In this document: in pieces, positions 12,826 through 25,039 of the stretch
Numbering within the stretch: the first letter of the stretch is position 1
How the letters are laid out: each line of letters begins with the position of its first letter
Assembly (NCBI RefSeq): GCF_902459465.1
Contig: NC_047062.1
Coordinates: 31,118,673 to 31,182,672, forward strand
DNA: 64,000 nt
Origin: Asterias rubens
Taxonomy: Eukaryota; Echinodermata; Asteroidea; Forcipulatida; Asteriidae
Direction: 5' to 3'
Made by a program: the position numbers and the translations under genes
The notes under the pieces: generated by a model
What the model saw: only the letters and a program-made list of their open reading frames with translations
Databases searched by the model: none
What the model was told of the DNA's origin: nothing

Positions 12826-12972
12826 GAATACCAGAATAATGTGACCAGCCAAAATACCATATCACACAGTACATGCATCCTGCTTATTTTTTTGCCCATG
12901 TAGCAGAATCAAAAATTTAAGCAGTGTTTTGTTTCCATGCTTTAAACAGCTCTTCGAAAATGGGGCCATATT
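12826..12972 (+). mobile_element. Element family D, partial copy
   Basis: ACCAGCCAAAATACCATATC and TTTAAACAGCTCTTCGAAAA. It directly follows MITE A copy 4. Confidence 0.45.
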
Positions 12973-13327
12973 GCTCTTCTCTAAAAGGAATCTCCGTTTG
13001 ATGTATGGCATAAATCTCACACAGATTTCGTTTTGTCAAAGTGGACGTTCAACGATTTATGCACACTTTACAACGGGTTGCTATACTGTTGCGATTGATA
13101 TAGTATGCCTACATGTACACCCCCATACAGACAATAACAGTTAAGGGATCAATGTACAGGAGTTATAAACAATTATACGTTTACAAATTTACAATCGGTG
13201 ATCTTTGTACTAAGTTTTTCATGATTTATGGATGCATTATTGAGGTATTGTATTTTTGTGCACTGTGGGTTTTATAGAGGTTATGACGATTATTGTTAAG
13301 GGTAACCGAGATCTCAGATAATCCAGC

Positions 13328-13805
13328 TTAAAGGGAAAGTATACGTTTGGTTATCACTCTTAAAATTACTGACAGTAAAAGCTATTGGTTATAGACGCCT
13401 ATACAACAGGTTTTGGTAGAAGACAGCATTTTGGAGAACATTTCACTTCGAAGTAATATGGTTATGGAGAATCAGAGAACAATTTCCCTTGTATAGCACA
13501 GCAAAACGCTACAAACAACAAAATGTATCAATTGCTACTAAACAATCACCATTTGCTTCTCAATATTATTAGCAGTCAGTGTGCACACAACTTTTCAGTC
13601 TAAAACTTTGCCGTGCAATTTATGCTGGACGAAATCGTCCCATGAAAAAGATATCAGTTGTGATGCCCTAAAATTTGAATCGGAGAAGCGTTCCCGCAGT
13701 AACGCTTCCCAGATTGTGTTCTCCTTTTAAGAGATTATTCTTCTCGCGTGGACACAACCGCTCTTGATTTTCGGCGATTTCTCAAAAACCTGACCACCTT
13801 TTGAA
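13328..13805 (+). mobile_element. Element family C copy
   Basis: Begins TTAAAGGGAAAGTATACGTT, includes GTTCCCGCAGTAACGCTTCC, CTTCTCGCGTGGACACAACC and GACCACCTTTTGAAATGAA. Confidence 0.65.
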
Positions 13806-15048
13806 ATGAATTTTTCAAATGCATCAATGTATTGTTTTATATCTACACATGAAAATAGACCATGTGAACTTTGTTTACAATATAAGTGTAACCTTGTACA
13901 TTTTTTGAGTATTCTGGCAGATAAGATACTACACTGGTCCTATGGGAAAGTTGACAATGTGTGTCATGATTTCCACATAAAACCAGGAGTTGTGGAAGTA
14001 AAAACTGTACAAGTTTTGAGATGTGCCCCCTTTCATCATATAACAAGTTCATAAGAGTTAGACAGTGCAATCTCCATAAAATATAAGATTTGATGTTTTC
14101 TTCCATTGGGCTGTGTACAAATCGTGCATGCAGGAAGTCCAGGCTCTGTGGCTCTTTTGTAAACATGATTGTTATATCAGAGGTCACATCGTCTATAGGT
14201 CCCGGATTAAAACCAAAAGTATACGATGCCCTTTAACGAACACATAATCATTACTGCATTAATAATTTGTGTGTATTCGTTCACTCTAAAAAATAAAAAT
14301 AAAAATAGGGGTCCGAATGCCCCGGTCCAATGGGCTTGACCCATTTCTGGGTCAGGCTGACCCTGAAACGGATTAAAACAACTAGGATTTTAACTCAGAT
14401 TCTACGTCAGCAATATTGATATGAACCTCTGATCATAATTGATATCAAGCAAACACACATCATGCAGCCATTACACAACCTAAAATCATATAAAGTACCG
14501 TCATCGTAATATGAACTGACAAGACAGTTTTGTCATGCATAAAATGGTTTGTCAGATTTTGTGTACAATAATCAACAATTTTAAAAGCCGTTTTCATTAA
14601 AAAGCTACATTCGGGGCTCAATTACGTATACTGAGTGTTACATGGCTTTATGGTATTTGCACACTTAGGAAAATTGTCAGTATATAGGTAGGAACACTGA
14701 AATATAAATTCTTACTGAATAATGAGTCACACTTTCTTTATAAAAAAACTGCTAAGTATAACTGAAGACATTATGTAAAACTGCATGTACTTAAAATTCT
14801 GGAGGTATACGGAAGACCATAAGGCAGAGAACGTATGAACGGTGTACACAATGCAGAAAGTGCACTCAGTTGCCACATGAAAACTGACGGCTAAGTAAAC
14901 TGAATAGAAAGTAGTTATAACTGCAGGTACAGTGAAACAGCAATTTGTTACAGTACTGCGGATAAACTGATGACAAAATACCAGAACGAAGTAAACACAA
15001 GATTAAAACATTTGCATCTACCGGCACTTTTTTTCTGGTGTCAACACC
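13806..15048. other. Intergenic, AT-rich
   Basis: Opposed short ORFs at 13.8-14.2 kb look random. A GGGTC fragment at 14330-14380 resembles the 39.0-kb element. Confidence 0.5.
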
Positions 15049-15298
15049 AGGGCCCAATTTCATAGAGCTGCTTAAGCACAAAATTTTGCTTACGCACAAA
15101 TTTCATTGCTTAGTAAAATCAGATTACCGGCCAAGACTCCACTCATTTATTGTTATGCTAAGGAGACAACAGCTAAATACTAGTCATAAGCAATGTATAT
15201 GGCATGAAATCTTGGCCAGTAACATGTGTAAAATAAGCGAGCTATTTTCGTGCTTAAGCAATTTTTTTGCTTAAGCAGCTCTATGAAATTGGCCCCAG
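15049..15298 (+). mobile_element. Element family D, well-preserved copy
   Basis: Termini GGGCCCAATTTCATAGAGCT and AGCTCTATGAAATTGGCCCC form inverted repeats; inner arms CTTAAGCACAAAATTTTGCT / TTTTTTTGCTTAAG extend them. Confidence 0.8.
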
Positions 15299-15949
15299 TA
15301 TTTTAACCATACCCAGTAACACTAACAAAGGTGAAGTATTTCTGCAGAGGCAAGCTAAAACTGCAGGATAGGCATACGGTAAGGGGTAAACCGTTAAGCT
15401 AAATGAAAACAACTTTTGGGTGTTCAGTGAAACTGCAGATAAAGAAATATTGATAGAAAACTATTACTGTTGACGCAGTAAATCTGTTATTGTTTCAGAT
15501 AAAATCCTGGTACAAAACACCCGCAGATGCTTCACAACTTCAATAATGATGATGAAACACACGCAAAATGACTGATTCTTGATTGATCACCATGGCTAAC
15601 AAGATGCACTTTACCGTTATAAACACGTAAGTAGACGCCTGGGTACTAAACTGTCTCGGGAATCGGGCATGACATACCCTAGTTCTGGTGACTAATGAGA
15701 AAGGATTCAGTTACTGCACGTTTCACGTATAATTTTTACCGTACAAGACGATCCATCAAGTCAAAAAACATGGATCAGTATTCCTGATAGGGTTGCGTTA
15801 CATATGTTATGCCGTATGTACAAGATTATAAGTTGCCATATGGTCGAATACAATTCCTGTGTATTGCGAGTAAAGTAGGAGGGTTGCACTTGTACAAAGT
15901 AAGGACAAGTTCGAGAAGCGACCGTAGTTTCAAGGTTACCTATGCATGC

Positions 15950-16135
15950 ACTCAGGCCTGATACTTCCTGGACGGGCAACGAAGGCAATTGTCTCCATGC
16001 CCCTGGTCATTGCCTTGGTGCCCTTGAAATGCTCCAGTAGAAATTTACGATTTCCTCATAGGGTGCCCTTTGCCAAGGAGAAAATGCCTCGGTGCCCTTG
16101 CCCTTTCAAAAACGAAGCATTCAGGCCTGTGCATT
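15950..16135 (+). mobile_element. Repeat family F, copy 1
   Basis: CAGGCCTG at both ends; contains GCCTTGGTGCCCTTGAAATG and GGTGCCCTTTGCCAAGGAGA. Two other copies at 29.1 and 48.5 kb. Confidence 0.7.
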
Positions 16136-16647
16136 ACACGTACCAGGCAAAATCGCCAAATGCTAAACAAATATTCAAAAAATATGTTGAAGTTGTTGGA
16201 CACAAAAAACCAATCAGGTCTAGTTTGGTGACAACACCTGTCAGCATGCTGTGACGATTGGATGTTTTGCTAATAATCGGCCGTCCATGCCAGCCTGCTC
16301 GGTTTGTTTGTCAACAACAGACAGGAATAATTAGTATGCATTGTTGGGCATAATCTTTGCTTGTGCAATTAGAAAGGCTCATTAAAAAGCTTTTGTTTTG
16401 AAATGAGTTTGCAAACAATGGCCCGGCATTTCAAACCTAGCAGAATCTTTTTTATATATGATTGGAAAGATAATGTAAAAGTAGAATAATGATTCACATA
16501 ATTTATATCCCTTAAATTTGAGGGTTTTTTTTCATTTTTTTTTTCATGACAGAACATAGTCCGCTACTTTGTCAAACCCATTTTTTTTACTCAACAATGG
16601 CGGACCGTATATAATCCGCTGATGAGTGTATTTCAAGAGGCAATTAT

Positions 16648-16820
16648 TTCTTCATCATGGTGCAGCCATCTTGAATTTCTCCCATTGATATCAATGTTAC
16701 CAAACCGAGGCTGGAAGAATAAATAGTCGTGTTCCTATTTGCAAAATGATAAATAGCATTCATTATTGTTATTCAATACGAGGAACATGACCAAGATGGA
16801 GGCAGTATGATAACGGTATA
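16648..16820 (+). mobile_element. MITE family B, copy 1
   Basis: ~175-bp element with inverted ends (best seen in copy 2: TAGACCTTTATCA.G / CATGATAAAGGTCTA). It contains GCAGCCATCTTGAATTTCTC near the left, GAGGCTGGAAGAA in the middle and GAACATGACCAAGATGGAGG near the right. Confidence 0.8.
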
Positions 16821-17578
16821 TTCTCTTTAAATCACTACTCAATAATAACAACAGACTGACTGTGTTCGTGCAAAACTCTTTAAAGTGATAAGGTGGTATA
16901 ATTCCTAGCAGCAAAGGTGTTAGACATTTTGAAGTAGTGTGCCAATCTAAAGCCTATTTAAAGAGATCGAAAGGGTGATTTTACCAGGGAGTTAAAATTT
17001 CGTGTGACGAAGATTACTTTCCCATCTGGTTGAGTCCTATGATGGACTCACTTTAAAAAAAAACACCAATGATATCCAAATAAAAAGCTCTCTGGAACAA
17101 CAACAAAAACACCTTTAAAAAAATCCTTGGAAGGCTTCGGTTAATTACATATTTACAATATTGTTTCGTCTGAGAAAAATAACTTCAGCTGTATTTTGTG
17201 GTTGAAGAGGGGTTATCACTGTCCTTAATCAACCTCTAGTGATATTGGTATTACTTTGATATTTGTCAGAAATTTCAACTCTCTCTACCAATTAATTTGA
17301 GACATCGATAGCCAAGGTGGTGTTTGGAAGACACCAAAATCGTATAGTAATAAATCAATGTTTAAGATCCCATTGGTTATTAATCTTATCATAGACCACA
17401 TCTTACATAATAGACAATTATTAGAATATTCATTTCTTAAACTTGATAATTTGAAGAAACCTTTTACTAATACATCGTTGTCATTGGAACAGTTGATCGT
17501 ATCATAGCTTTGTAATCATATTTGCCATTCAAACCAGCCACTGATATACTTTCACTTCTAAATTTCCATTCTATGATT

Positions 17579-19216
17579 TTATGATTCGCGGGAAACACAC
17601 CTTGGCGAGAGAGAAGGTAGATGACCGAAGTCTCGGCTACTACTGCTCTGTACACCACCACCGTCTGGCCTGCCGTATAAACTGCTCAGATCCCCGGGGG
17701 AGAGAGACGCTTGCCCTTCCGTCCTCCTCCTTCCCCGTACCTCGTGCAGATCCACATAACTGACCTTGCTGCTGTCGTTTTCAGCTTCCTTTAGCTCAGT
17801 CGGGGCCTTCTGAACATGCAACACCTCCATGCTTCGACTGAGATGCGATAGTTTGGATAGATTACTGACCTCTTTGGCTGTTGTTGGAGGGTGGGGTACT
17901 AAGGGTTGGGTGACGGTCAGTAGGTGGAGAGTGTCTGAAGACGTAGACAGTCTGGTCGACAGGACACTGTCGAAGCTCTTGCTGAATGTGCTTGCTCGGT
18001 TCGTGACATTGGCTGACATGGGACGTCTACTGGAGTGGTTCGAAGCGATTGGGTGATGCACGTGCTTGTATACATTATGGTTTCTCTCGTAATGCGATGG
18101 TACATCCGTGCTACCAATGGTCAGCTTGGGCTGGGAGTCAGAGAGCCGAGTTGGTTGATGAGCCTTCTGTCCACCAAAGACCAACTCTTTTTCGGGAGTT
18201 TCTGGACTTTGTGAATCCGCACGTCCATACTTAGGAGAACCGGTGTCCTCCGAGGATGATCTTTGACCTAGACCTTGGATTCTCTTGGACAGGCCCTCCA
18301 GGCTCATGTGATTGCATTGTTTGATGTTCTGCATACTACCGGTGTGCGTGTGGGTGCATGATGATGACGCCACACTCGTGGATTCTGAGCTTGTGGACCC
18401 GTCTGAGTCGCCAGACGGGAGAGCTACCATCGAGGAAAACTCACTCTTCTTGTTCCTGTTTGGACTGATGGGATCCCGCTTTGGTAGCATTCTTTGGGAG
18501 TCCTGCCCCTCAGCCAAGTCGTGTAGTGAGCCTTGCGTAGCGGTGCGAGGACGTGCTTGGATCGCTTCCACGTCCGGGGTGGAGCAACCCGCCTCCCTGG
18601 CCCAATCGATAGCAGTCATGTTATGAACGTTATCCCGTGTGTATAAGCACGCCTTGGCCTTCTGGGCTAGAAGCTGCGCGCACGCAGCATAGCCATTCCT
18701 TGCGGCAACCATTAGGGGCGTCATCCCCTCAGCGTTCATCTTATCAACGTCTAATCCAAGACGTCGAAACGACTTCGAGAGGAGCTCAATACCATCCGTG
18801 TTATCATTCATTGCGCAGTACATCAACGGCGTGTTGCCGTTCTTATCCGGCAAGTTGGGGTCAACGTTGTTCTTGACCAACTTCTTGATGACGTCGTTGC
18901 ACTTGTGCTCACAGGCGTAGCTCAGCGCCGTCCTGCCGACGTTGTCGGCCAGGTTCACGTCGGCCTGGTATTTGAGGAGGAGATCCACGGCCTTGGCACG
19001 GACACCAGGCTCGTCGATTCTGACGGCCCGGATCAACGGCGTCTTGCCGTGGGTGTCGCGGGAGTTGACCACGGTGTGGCTGTCCACGGCGTCCAGAATG
19101 AACTTCGCGAGGTGGATCTTCCCCTTGACTACGGCGTCGTGGATCGCCACACCGCCGGAGACCTGCCCGAGGCTGCTCCGGCGATAACGGTCGCGTACGG
19201 ACGGCATGTGGAGCAT
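17579..19216 (-). CDS. Ankyrin-repeat protein, ANKRD63-like (ANKRD34/63 group), intronless
   Basis: A 545-residue single-exon ORF. I start it at the ATG at 19216 (A at -3); the frame stays open upstream only to a TTG at 19249 and then a TAA at 19276-19274. Residues ~24-210 form about five ankyrin repeats, with recognisable consensus pieces such as GKTPLIRAV, GRTALSYACE, GNTPLMY and GMTPLMVAARNGY. The first repeat (GKIHLAKFILDAVD) and the phrase SFRRLGL match what I recall of vertebrate ANKRD63, a small intronless ankyrin gene. Residues ~220-545 are a Ser/Thr/Pro-rich, probably disordered tail with many possible phosphosites (for example KRDPISPN and SPKYG). There is no signal peptide or membrane segment. 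Ankyrin repeats bind proteins; the partner is unknown, and vertebrate ANKRD63 is poorly characterised. The exon is GC-richer than its surroundings, as expected for coding DNA. Orthology to ANKRD63 rather than ANKRD34 is likely but not proven. Confidence 0.85.
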   Translation of the reverse strand: MLHMPSVRDRYRRSSLGQVSGGVAIHDAVVKGKIHLAKFILDAVDSHTVVNSRDTHGKTPLIRAVRIDEPGVRAKAVDLLLKYQADVNLADNVGRTALSYACEHKCNDVIKKLVKNNVDPNLPDKNGNTPLMYCAMNDNTDGIELLSKSFRRLGLDVDKMNAEGMTPLMVAARNGYAACAQLLAQKAKACLYTRDNVHNMTAIDWAREAGCSTPDVEAIQARPRTATQGSLHDLAEGQDSQRMLPKRDPISPNRNKKSEFSSMVALPSGDSDGSTSSESTSVASSSCTHTHTGSMQNIKQCNHMSLEGLSKRIQGLGQRSSSEDTGSPKYGRADSQSPETPEKELVFGGQKAHQPTRLSDSQPKLTIGSTDVPSHYERNHNVYKHVHHPIASNHSSRRPMSANVTNRASTFSKSFDSVLSTRLSTSSDTLHLLTVTQPLVPHPPTTAKEVSNLSKLSHLSRSMEVLHVQKAPTELKEAENDSSKVSYVDLHEVRGRRRTEGQASLSPGDLSSLYGRPDGGGVQSSSSRDFGHLPSLSPRCVSRES

Positions 19217-19292
19217 GGTATTCCAATGAGAAGAGACCTTTGCAATCAAAAAATATCTTGTGATATTTCTCCTTTATTCCTGTTTACACGGC

Positions 19293-19582
19293 AATCCAGA
19301 ACTAAGTTCCCATGATTGTTGCTGGAACAAAAACGCTACCTTACACCACAGTTCTGCGGACATTTCCGCGTTCCAATCGAATAATGTACAGCAGCGATTG
19401 AAAACTGTTTCAACCCGCACTCGATTAGCAAAATGATATCCAGGTTTCGCAAATAATCCAGAACTAAGTTCCTATGATTTCTGCTTCAATGTGGAACAAA
19501 AACGCAACCTAACATCACAGCACTGCGGACATTCCACGTTCCAATGGAATATTGTACAGCAGCAATTGAAAGCTGATTATCG
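19293..19582. repeat. Tandem duplication just upstream of the ankyrin gene
   Basis: The segment 19293-19408 recurs at 19454-19582 (offset ~161 bp). Both copies run from AATCCAGAACTAAGTTCC through GAACAAAAACGC, CTGCGGACATT and GTTCCAAT to TTGAAA(A/G)CTG, with small indels. A weaker third piece (AAAATGGTATTCAGGTTTTC) lies near 19682. The array begins only ~77 bp upstream of the predicted start codon, so it occupies the promoter or 5' UTR of the ankyrin gene. Confidence 0.8.
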
Positions 19583-20122
19583 TAGTTTTCTTCAGCAGCG
19601 CATGTTTGTATCTCTGGAAAAATGCGCTTCACAAGTCTTACTTGTTGTTATTGTTATTATTATTATCTGCAGTCGATGACCAAAATGGTATTCAGGTTTT
19701 CACAAATATTTTATATAATTTGGTGAACAACCCCCACTTTACTCCACTTGCCCAAATCAAAAGTAGCATCTGTGTTCATGACATGCGGGTATTATACTCA
19801 CAGTGGCCGACTCTCTCTATAAATTACAATCCAATTCCACTCCAGACAGAATTCGATTTCGAACTTTGATACACGGCTGACAAAATATTCCAAAGTTGCT
19901 ACGCAGTTTGATGGAGACTCAATATTATTACACTATGAGTCAGGAGATAATTTGGAATCAAAGCAGCTCACCAATGATTTATGAAGCTGGTTGCGTTGTA
20001 ACATCGCAATGTCCTCAAACCAAAATGTTGATCATGGAAACCGTAGCAACCACAAATCATGCCTTCCCAATCATACACCGAAGGTGACTCCCCATCCAGT
20101 AGACGTACTAAAATGATAGTTT

Positions 20123-20388
20123 ACATGTAAAGGACAGTTTGCCCGTCATCTCGAAGTTGACTTCAGCAGATGTATATAAAGTCTCCCTCTCCAAAAGAAA
20201 CTTGCCGATGTACTAATGTTTCAGACAGCTTGCAACACTATGATAATTACATGTAAAGGAAAGAGCGCCCGTCATACCAAATGTGCCTCCAGCAGATGTG
20301 TAAACCCACTCACTGAAAAACAAATGACAGATGTCTTCTCATCACGATTGTTTTCAAGCAAGTTGCAACACTATGAAAATCAAATGCA
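20123..20388. repeat. Two-copy ~126-bp tandem duplication
   Basis: ACATGTAAAGGA(C/A)AG...CCCGTCAT at 20123 recurs at 20249, and both copies end with (G/C)TTGCAACACTATGA-AAT. The copies are clearly diverged. The region lies ~0.9-1.2 kb upstream of the ankyrin gene; no coding potential is visible. Confidence 0.7.
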
Positions 20389-20941
20389 ACGATAAGTGTG
20401 CGATTGGTGAGATTGGATACAGCATTCCATACACTCGACGTTCAATCCATGAAGCGATTTCCCTGTCCTAAGGCCATGCATAACGGTTTGCATTTAAAGA
20501 AGGAGTTCACAATCCATTGGTGAAGTTTAACACGATCATATGCTCCTTCCATCGTGACCAATGTGGAAATACACGTCGGTCACTCTACGCACGCTGCACT
20601 ACTCTCAACTCCTCTCAACCTAGTGTGCTCCTGACTGTATTAATATTCAAATGAATGCTTAAACAATCCCTTGCATATTATTCAATCAGATGATGCAGTA
20701 TTGGGGTCCCGCTAATAGCAATTACCCAAACCACGATCATCAGAGTCGATACTCATTGATGCAGAGTTCCGGTAAACACGGTATCTACTTAATAAATAGA
20801 TGTTTGCGATTGTTGATGGATGCCGTGCATTAGCCCGTCCGTCCCGCAGCTGTGGACGACCACACGCTGCACTTCCAACGGAATCATCACAATTAAAATC
20901 ACGACGTTATAGAAAGCTTTGCCCTCGTGAGGTTTAACAAT

Positions 20942-21359
20942 CGGTATACGGAGAACGTCGGTATACGGAGCACTGTCGTAACACGGAGCCTGTCGTTTGA
21001 TACGGTGAATTGTCGGTTAACGATGAACTGTCGGCATATACGGTGAACGTCAGTATAGACGGACACTGTCGTTATATACGGAATACCGTCGGTATACACG
21101 GAATAATTGTTGGTATACGGAGTAATGTCGGTATATACGGAGTATAAGTGTCGGTATGTACGGAGACTTAACGGTATATATACAGAAACTTGGCGTGTAT
21201 ACGGAGACTTGTCGTTATATACGGAGTACATGTATTGCTGTATAGGGAGGCTTGTCACTGAGAACTGTCGGTATATCGGAGCTCTGTCAGTTATGACGGT
21301 GAACTGTCGGTATATACGGTAAACTGTCGGTATGTAGGGATAATACACGGTAAACTGTC
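20942..21359. repeat. ~20-bp minisatellite, about 20 degenerate units
   Basis: Consensus CGGTATATACGGAGAACTGT with units of 17-25 bp. Ends exactly where LINE similarity begins. Confidence 0.85.
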
Positions 21360-21565
21360 ACCCCGCATCTGGAACTCTCTGCCTCAACATCTCAAGGACA
21401 AACATGACATCTCACGATTCCAACACTCTCTCAAAACCCATCTCTTCAGATTAGCCTATATGCAGATTATGAGTGAAGTTTTCTTCTTGTTCTTTGTACA
21501 GCGCCTTTGAATGTTTTACAGATTAAGTGCGCTTTAAAATTGCTGTGTTATACACAGCATTTTAT
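21360..21565 (+). mobile_element. 3' end of a non-LTR retrotransposon (LINE) ORF2
   Basis: Reads RIWNSLPQHLKDKHDISRFQ then HSLKTHLFRLA, the characteristic C-terminal tail of CR1/L2-like ORF2 proteins, followed by a noncoding tail (GATTAAGTGCGCTTTAAAAT) and AT-rich end. All upstream reverse transcriptase is missing; a minisatellite abuts it. Confidence 0.7.
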
Positions 21566-22140
21566 TATTTTACAACCATCCTACATTTAGCAAGGGGCCC
21601 TTGCTAAACTGCTCTCGTGTGAAAGGGGCTTTAAGTTTAATGAGAAATACACACATAATTTGTCTTGTTGAAAAACACAAATTGTAAAATAAAAAAATTA
21701 CTCAAAAAACCCGGATGCAGCCTCAAAAAAGGGTGAGGGAGGTGCCGAACAACTAGTATTTATTTTCCTTTGGCATTTATATAAGCCATGGTATAATTTC
21801 CCAGCGGGTACAGAGAGGAGACTATACGCTAAAACACAACCACCCAGGGTTTGACATGGTTTGACTAATTAGTATTCCTTGCACTGTCGTTATGTAGGAC
21901 GCGAAGAGGCACCAAATGGCGGACTCCTACACTTGAAGACACTAGAAAACGTGTTGGCTTACTCCGTACACTTCATCCTTACTCTGAGTCCATCTATGTA
22001 CTAATTATCATACGACATATCGCATATACACCACTCTTAGGATACAGCAGTTTCTACTATGTGCATGATTCGTATCATTCACACCACAACTTAAATATCA
22101 AAACAAGATGGTGCTAAATAGAAAGGAAAAAAAGCTTTCT

Positions 22141-22460
22141 TAAAGACACTGAGCACTATTGGTAATTGTCAAAGACCAGTCTTCTCACTTGGTCTCAGCG
22201 TATGCATACAAAACAAAACTGTGAAGATTTGAGCTCAATTGGTCGTCGAAGTTGCGAGATAATAATGAAAGAAAAAACACCCTTGTCGCACAAAGTTGTG
22301 TGCTTTCAGATGCTTGATTTCAATACCTCAAAATCTAATTCTGAGGTCTAGAAATCAAATTCAAATATTTTAGTGGAGAACTACTTCTTTGTCGAAAACT
22401 TCGTTATGTCAGAAGGAGCCGTTTCTCACAATGTGTTATATTATCAACAACTCTCCAATG
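22141..22460 (+). mobile_element. MITE family A, copy 5 (3'-truncated)
   Basis: Left end TAAAGACACTGAGCACTATT is present. Similarity fades after CAACAACTCTCCAATGGTCG and the usual right terminus is missing. Confidence 0.75.
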
Positions 22461-24364
22461 GTCGGTCACAATTAGGTTGTTTGTGGTTACAAGGGATCAC
22501 CGATAACCTTTAACAGAATTGGTAAGAACAAACAATCGTCAAACGGATTTACTTAAAACTTACACGGTCTATGATGATGATAGTAGAAAACATACTTTAA
22601 ATTATTTCTGTCTGAAATGTCATATTTAATGAGAAATAATTCAAACTAATTTCCCGCCAAGTTCCCGAGTTTATCGCTCAGTCAGGCGGCGTTTTAATCA
22701 TGTTTTGTTTAAATCGAGATGTCATGCAAAATGTGTTATCGGTTTTTCACTATTTTATATGTGACCCAGATGGCTGATCGATCCCAAACTTGTACATGTT
22801 TGTCAGTTTATGTATATGGCGGAATACATTAAGTGCTTACACTGCCAGCACATGTTTTGTTTAACAACAACAAAACATCTGTAACGGTCCTTTAAATAAA
22901 ATAAAAACGCTTGACCCAAATTCTGACGGCAGCCCGTTGGCGACTTGAACGTGCATTTAGAATCTGCGCAGTGCAATCAATAAGTCTATATAAACAGCCA
23001 AAATCGCAGTTGCACCAGTGTGTACAGTTCGAACTCTATGCTATGTATGCAAACCAACTCACAAGTCATCGATTGTGTGTGAATAACCGTACCAAAGTAA
23101 TACCCACCAACGAAATAGTGCTGCTGCTAGGGGGGCACCTTGCTCCATTTACCCCGTGTGTTCATGTCTAATTCACCCTGCTGGTTTATTTTATCGCACT
23201 TTTATGTTTAGCATCCGGTTAATGACTTGATAGCTGATAATAAATCGTGTTGCTCGTAATAACAACTGTTTGGAGTTCTTCTTCATTATAACTTTTTCAG
23301 AAAACAAACCCGGATTGTATTCTTTGTCAACTTATTTGGCGTATGTCTTTAACCAAGCCAGAAGAGGGCGCTCTTTAGGACTAAATTTTTAAACCAAAAC
23401 TCAACATTTCTGAGTCAGAATATAAATGTTCACAGATTTAAACACAACTTGCATGATATAAAAATGATCATAGTGGGAAAACTTCAGATCAATAGCTCTA
23501 CCTGAAATGACATGGTTAAAAATGAGTAAAATATTAATTCGGGTCTCGTGAGTCCGATCCCAAACTCGATGTTTGGTTGAAAACTTTCACATGTTTTTTA
23601 ATTCACGCATAGTATAGGCCTAATGTTGGTTCACATAAACTGTTACTGGACATCGACCGGTAAAACAAACATCAATTTAAGTCTGAAATTTTACTGATTA
23701 CATGAAATTCATCGTTAACGATTTAATATGAATTATTTCGCACTGATATTAATTTGCTCTTTTTTTTTGGTTCACACAACGAATTTAAACATTTCAGAGG
23801 TTTGTCCTTTATCTATGGCTTAATGTACACATGTACCTGGTTGATAAAAAAAAAACCATGCGCACTGTATGCGAGTAAAGATGAAGAATGAAATTTGCCA
23901 ATTCTGCTCAGCTTTGGTTTTCAAAGTATTGTGACTTTTGTTCCCTTGAACAAAGAGCAAAGTCTGTAACATAGCAGAAGGTCACGGGCTGCAAGTCTCG
24001 GTAAAAATTGATTTAAGTATTTATGGAAATCTATACATATCAAATGTTTTCCTTTTTATTTCAATGGTCGTTGAGGGGATGCCATGAAAGAAATTCTGAG
24101 AGTTTTTGTTTGGATTTTCAAGAAACTGACTGTACTGTTCATGGAGGAAACTTCATGAACATCAAACATCCGTACATGTACACATCAACACCTAGTGGGA
24201 AATGAACTTGGATAGTCCAAGGTCATTCTTTGATCTCACAGACAGAAACGTCATCAATTCCTAAAACAAGGTTCAATGCCATGCAGCATCGCAAGGTCAT
24301 CGACTCTTCAAAAGACTTTCAGAATTACAACTAGCTTCAGTAGTTTTCCCCACTCAAAAGTGTT
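22461..24364. other. Intergenic, AT-rich, no feature recognised
   Basis: No repeat shared with the rest of the window and no convincing exon. Confidence 0.5.
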
Positions 24365-24741
24365 TAAAGGCAGTGTACACTATTGGTAATTGTCAAAGAC
24401 TAGCCTTCACAGTTGGTGTATCTCAACATTATGCATAAAATAACTAACCTGTGAAAATTTGAGCTCAATCGGTCATCGGAGTTGCGAGATAATAATGAAA
24501 GAAAAAACACCCTTGTCACACAAAGTTGTGTGCGTTTAGATGATTGATTTTGAGTTCTAAATCTGAGGTCTCGAAATCAAATTCATGGAAAATTACTTCT
24601 TTCTCGAAAACTATGGCACTTCAGAGGAAGCCGTTTCTCACAATGTTTTATACCATCAACCTCTCCCCATAACTCGTAACCAAGAAAGGTTTTATGCTAA
24701 TAATTATTTGGAGTAATTACCAACAGTGTCCACTGCCTTTA
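24365..24741 (+). mobile_element. MITE family A, copy 6
   Basis: Full-length copy; the left end has the AAAGGCAGTGTACACTATTG form and the right end is CAACAGTGTCCACTGCCTTT. Confidence 0.85.
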
Positions 24742-25039
24742 ACAATAATTAAGTTTACCGTCTTTCTATTAAACCTTAGGGACTGTCTGAGAATAATGGA
24801 AACTTAAAAGACCATGTCACATGAGACAGTTTATGGGCATTCAGCTGCAGGCTATCTACAAGAAGGAAATTCATCCACATTTCAATTTTCTCATTATTGG
24901 GGATAGTTCATGAACCTAGAAGAATATTGTGCTGTCGCAATAGTCCTCTGGCACTGATTGTGGTTGCCTAGCCACCAAGTGACATTACATACTGAAAAAA
25001 AAAAAAATTGATGTGTTGTGCAATGCAAGTTAAATGTCA

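Larger units (their letters stand above)
15300..17578. other. Intergenic 3' of the ankyrin gene
   Basis: Outside the family F and B elements listed, nothing recognised. It contains the 3' UTR of the ankyrin gene, whose end I could not fix. Confidence 0.5.

Noticed and set aside
17467-17661. Alternative C-terminal frame of the ankyrin gene (reading on after a frameshift)
   Set aside because: Would need a frameshift or an unannotated intron; the in-frame stop at 17579 is adequate and I recall no conserved tail to favour the other frame.
19217-19249. Longer N-terminus of the ankyrin protein
   Set aside because: The extension begins at TTG; the first ATG in frame (19216) has a good context.
18905-19315. 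Plus-strand 136-aa ORF opposite the ankyrin gene
   Set aside because: Antisense shadow of GC-rich ankyrin codons.
20899-21348. Tyr-rich 149-aa minus-strand ORF
   Set aside because: Product of the 20-bp minisatellite.
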